This document shows, piece after piece, positions 63,918-64,000 of a stretch of DNA of 64,000 bases; the stretch's first letter is position 1, and each line of letters starts with the position of its first letter. The translations under genes and the position numbers were made by a program. Below the pieces are notes generated by a model, which saw only the letters and a list, made by a program, of their open reading frames with translations, was not told where the DNA came from and did no database searches. The DNA is from Clostridium frigidicarnis (GTDB lineage Bacteria > Bacillota > Clostridia > Clostridiales > Clostridiaceae). The stretch lies in the NCBI RefSeq assembly GCF_900111985.1, contig NZ_FOKI01000003.1, positions 124,001-188,000 on the forward strand. The letters are read 5' to 3'.

Positions 63918-64000
63918 ATGCTCAATAAAATCTCTGTTAAAACTAAATTGCTAACTTCTGTTCTTATTACTTCTATCTTGACTATAGTTATAGGGAGCGT
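63918..64000 (+). CDS. Probable chemotaxis receptor, N-terminal start only
   Basis: 27 codons: MLNKISVKTKLLTSVLITSI and LTIVIGS. A basic start followed by a membrane helix, and the phrase SVKTKLL, is typical of methyl-accepting chemotaxis proteins and some sensor kinases. AAGGGGTG lies 7 nt before ATG. The rest lies beyond the window, so the family is provisional. Confidence 0.5.
   Translation, partial: MLNKISVKTKLLTSVLITSILTIVIGS

Overview
The window looks like a chromosomal segment of a low-GC, spore-former-type Clostridium (sensu stricto). The evidence is the very high A+T content, strong AGGAGG ribosome sites, paired DUF1659/DUF2922 genes, an AbrB/RsmI/TrmN6 block arranged as in Bacillus subtilis yabB-yabC-abrB, and a UGA-containing HesB-like gene of a kind known from clostridia. 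No rRNA, tRNA, CRISPR array or complete transposase was seen.

Layout. 1-31 kb is a cell-surface locus. Six paralogous secreted proteins, all on the minus strand, share a ~200-residue helical N-terminal domain followed by SbsA-type Ig-like domains. They read as an S-layer-like family without SLH, CWB2 or LPXTG anchors. Among them lie an acyltransferase-3 protein, an MBOAT plus SGNH-like O-acylation pair, and a two-repeat SLAP-domain protein. The set resembles the Bacillus anthracis S-layer locus (S-layer proteins, SlaP, PatA/PatB). A MntA/HepT toxin-antitoxin pair, a FUSC membrane protein, a frameshifted Rpn nuclease and a MITE-like palindrome are interspersed.

31-38 kb holds an orphan solute-binding lipoprotein, two small HTH proteins, a second O-acetylation pair (MBOAT plus DHHW/AlgJ-like), and a three-gene group: a serine/arginine-repeat protein, a Hanks-type protein kinase and an unknown 188-residue protein. 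38-50 kb holds three tandem LytR-CpsA-Psr (LCP) genes, a beta-propeller-like membrane protein, a small secreted peptide next to a two-component system, a YihY protein, a chemotaxis receptor and a fourth LCP-like gene that has lost the family's catalytic residues. 50-64 kb holds a PAS-GGDEF-EAL protein, an aldose-1-epimerase relative, MgtE, a HesB-like selenoprotein with an in-frame UGA, a SECIS-like hairpin, a consensus promoter and a CsoR/CstR-like operator, then a DUF1836 protein, AbrB, RsmI, TrmN6, a GNAT acetyltransferase, an NlpC/P60 hydrolase and the start of a second chemotaxis receptor.

Non-coding DNA is unusually structured. Two dispersed families fill many gaps: a 50-80 bp palindrome with AGGCACA/TGTGCCT ends, and a 100-200 bp element built of TTGA-type heptamers that runs in the same orientation in every readable copy. 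The most notable items are the selenoprotein with its operator, the RS-repeat/kinase group, and the shared N-terminal domain of the surface proteins as a candidate wall anchor.
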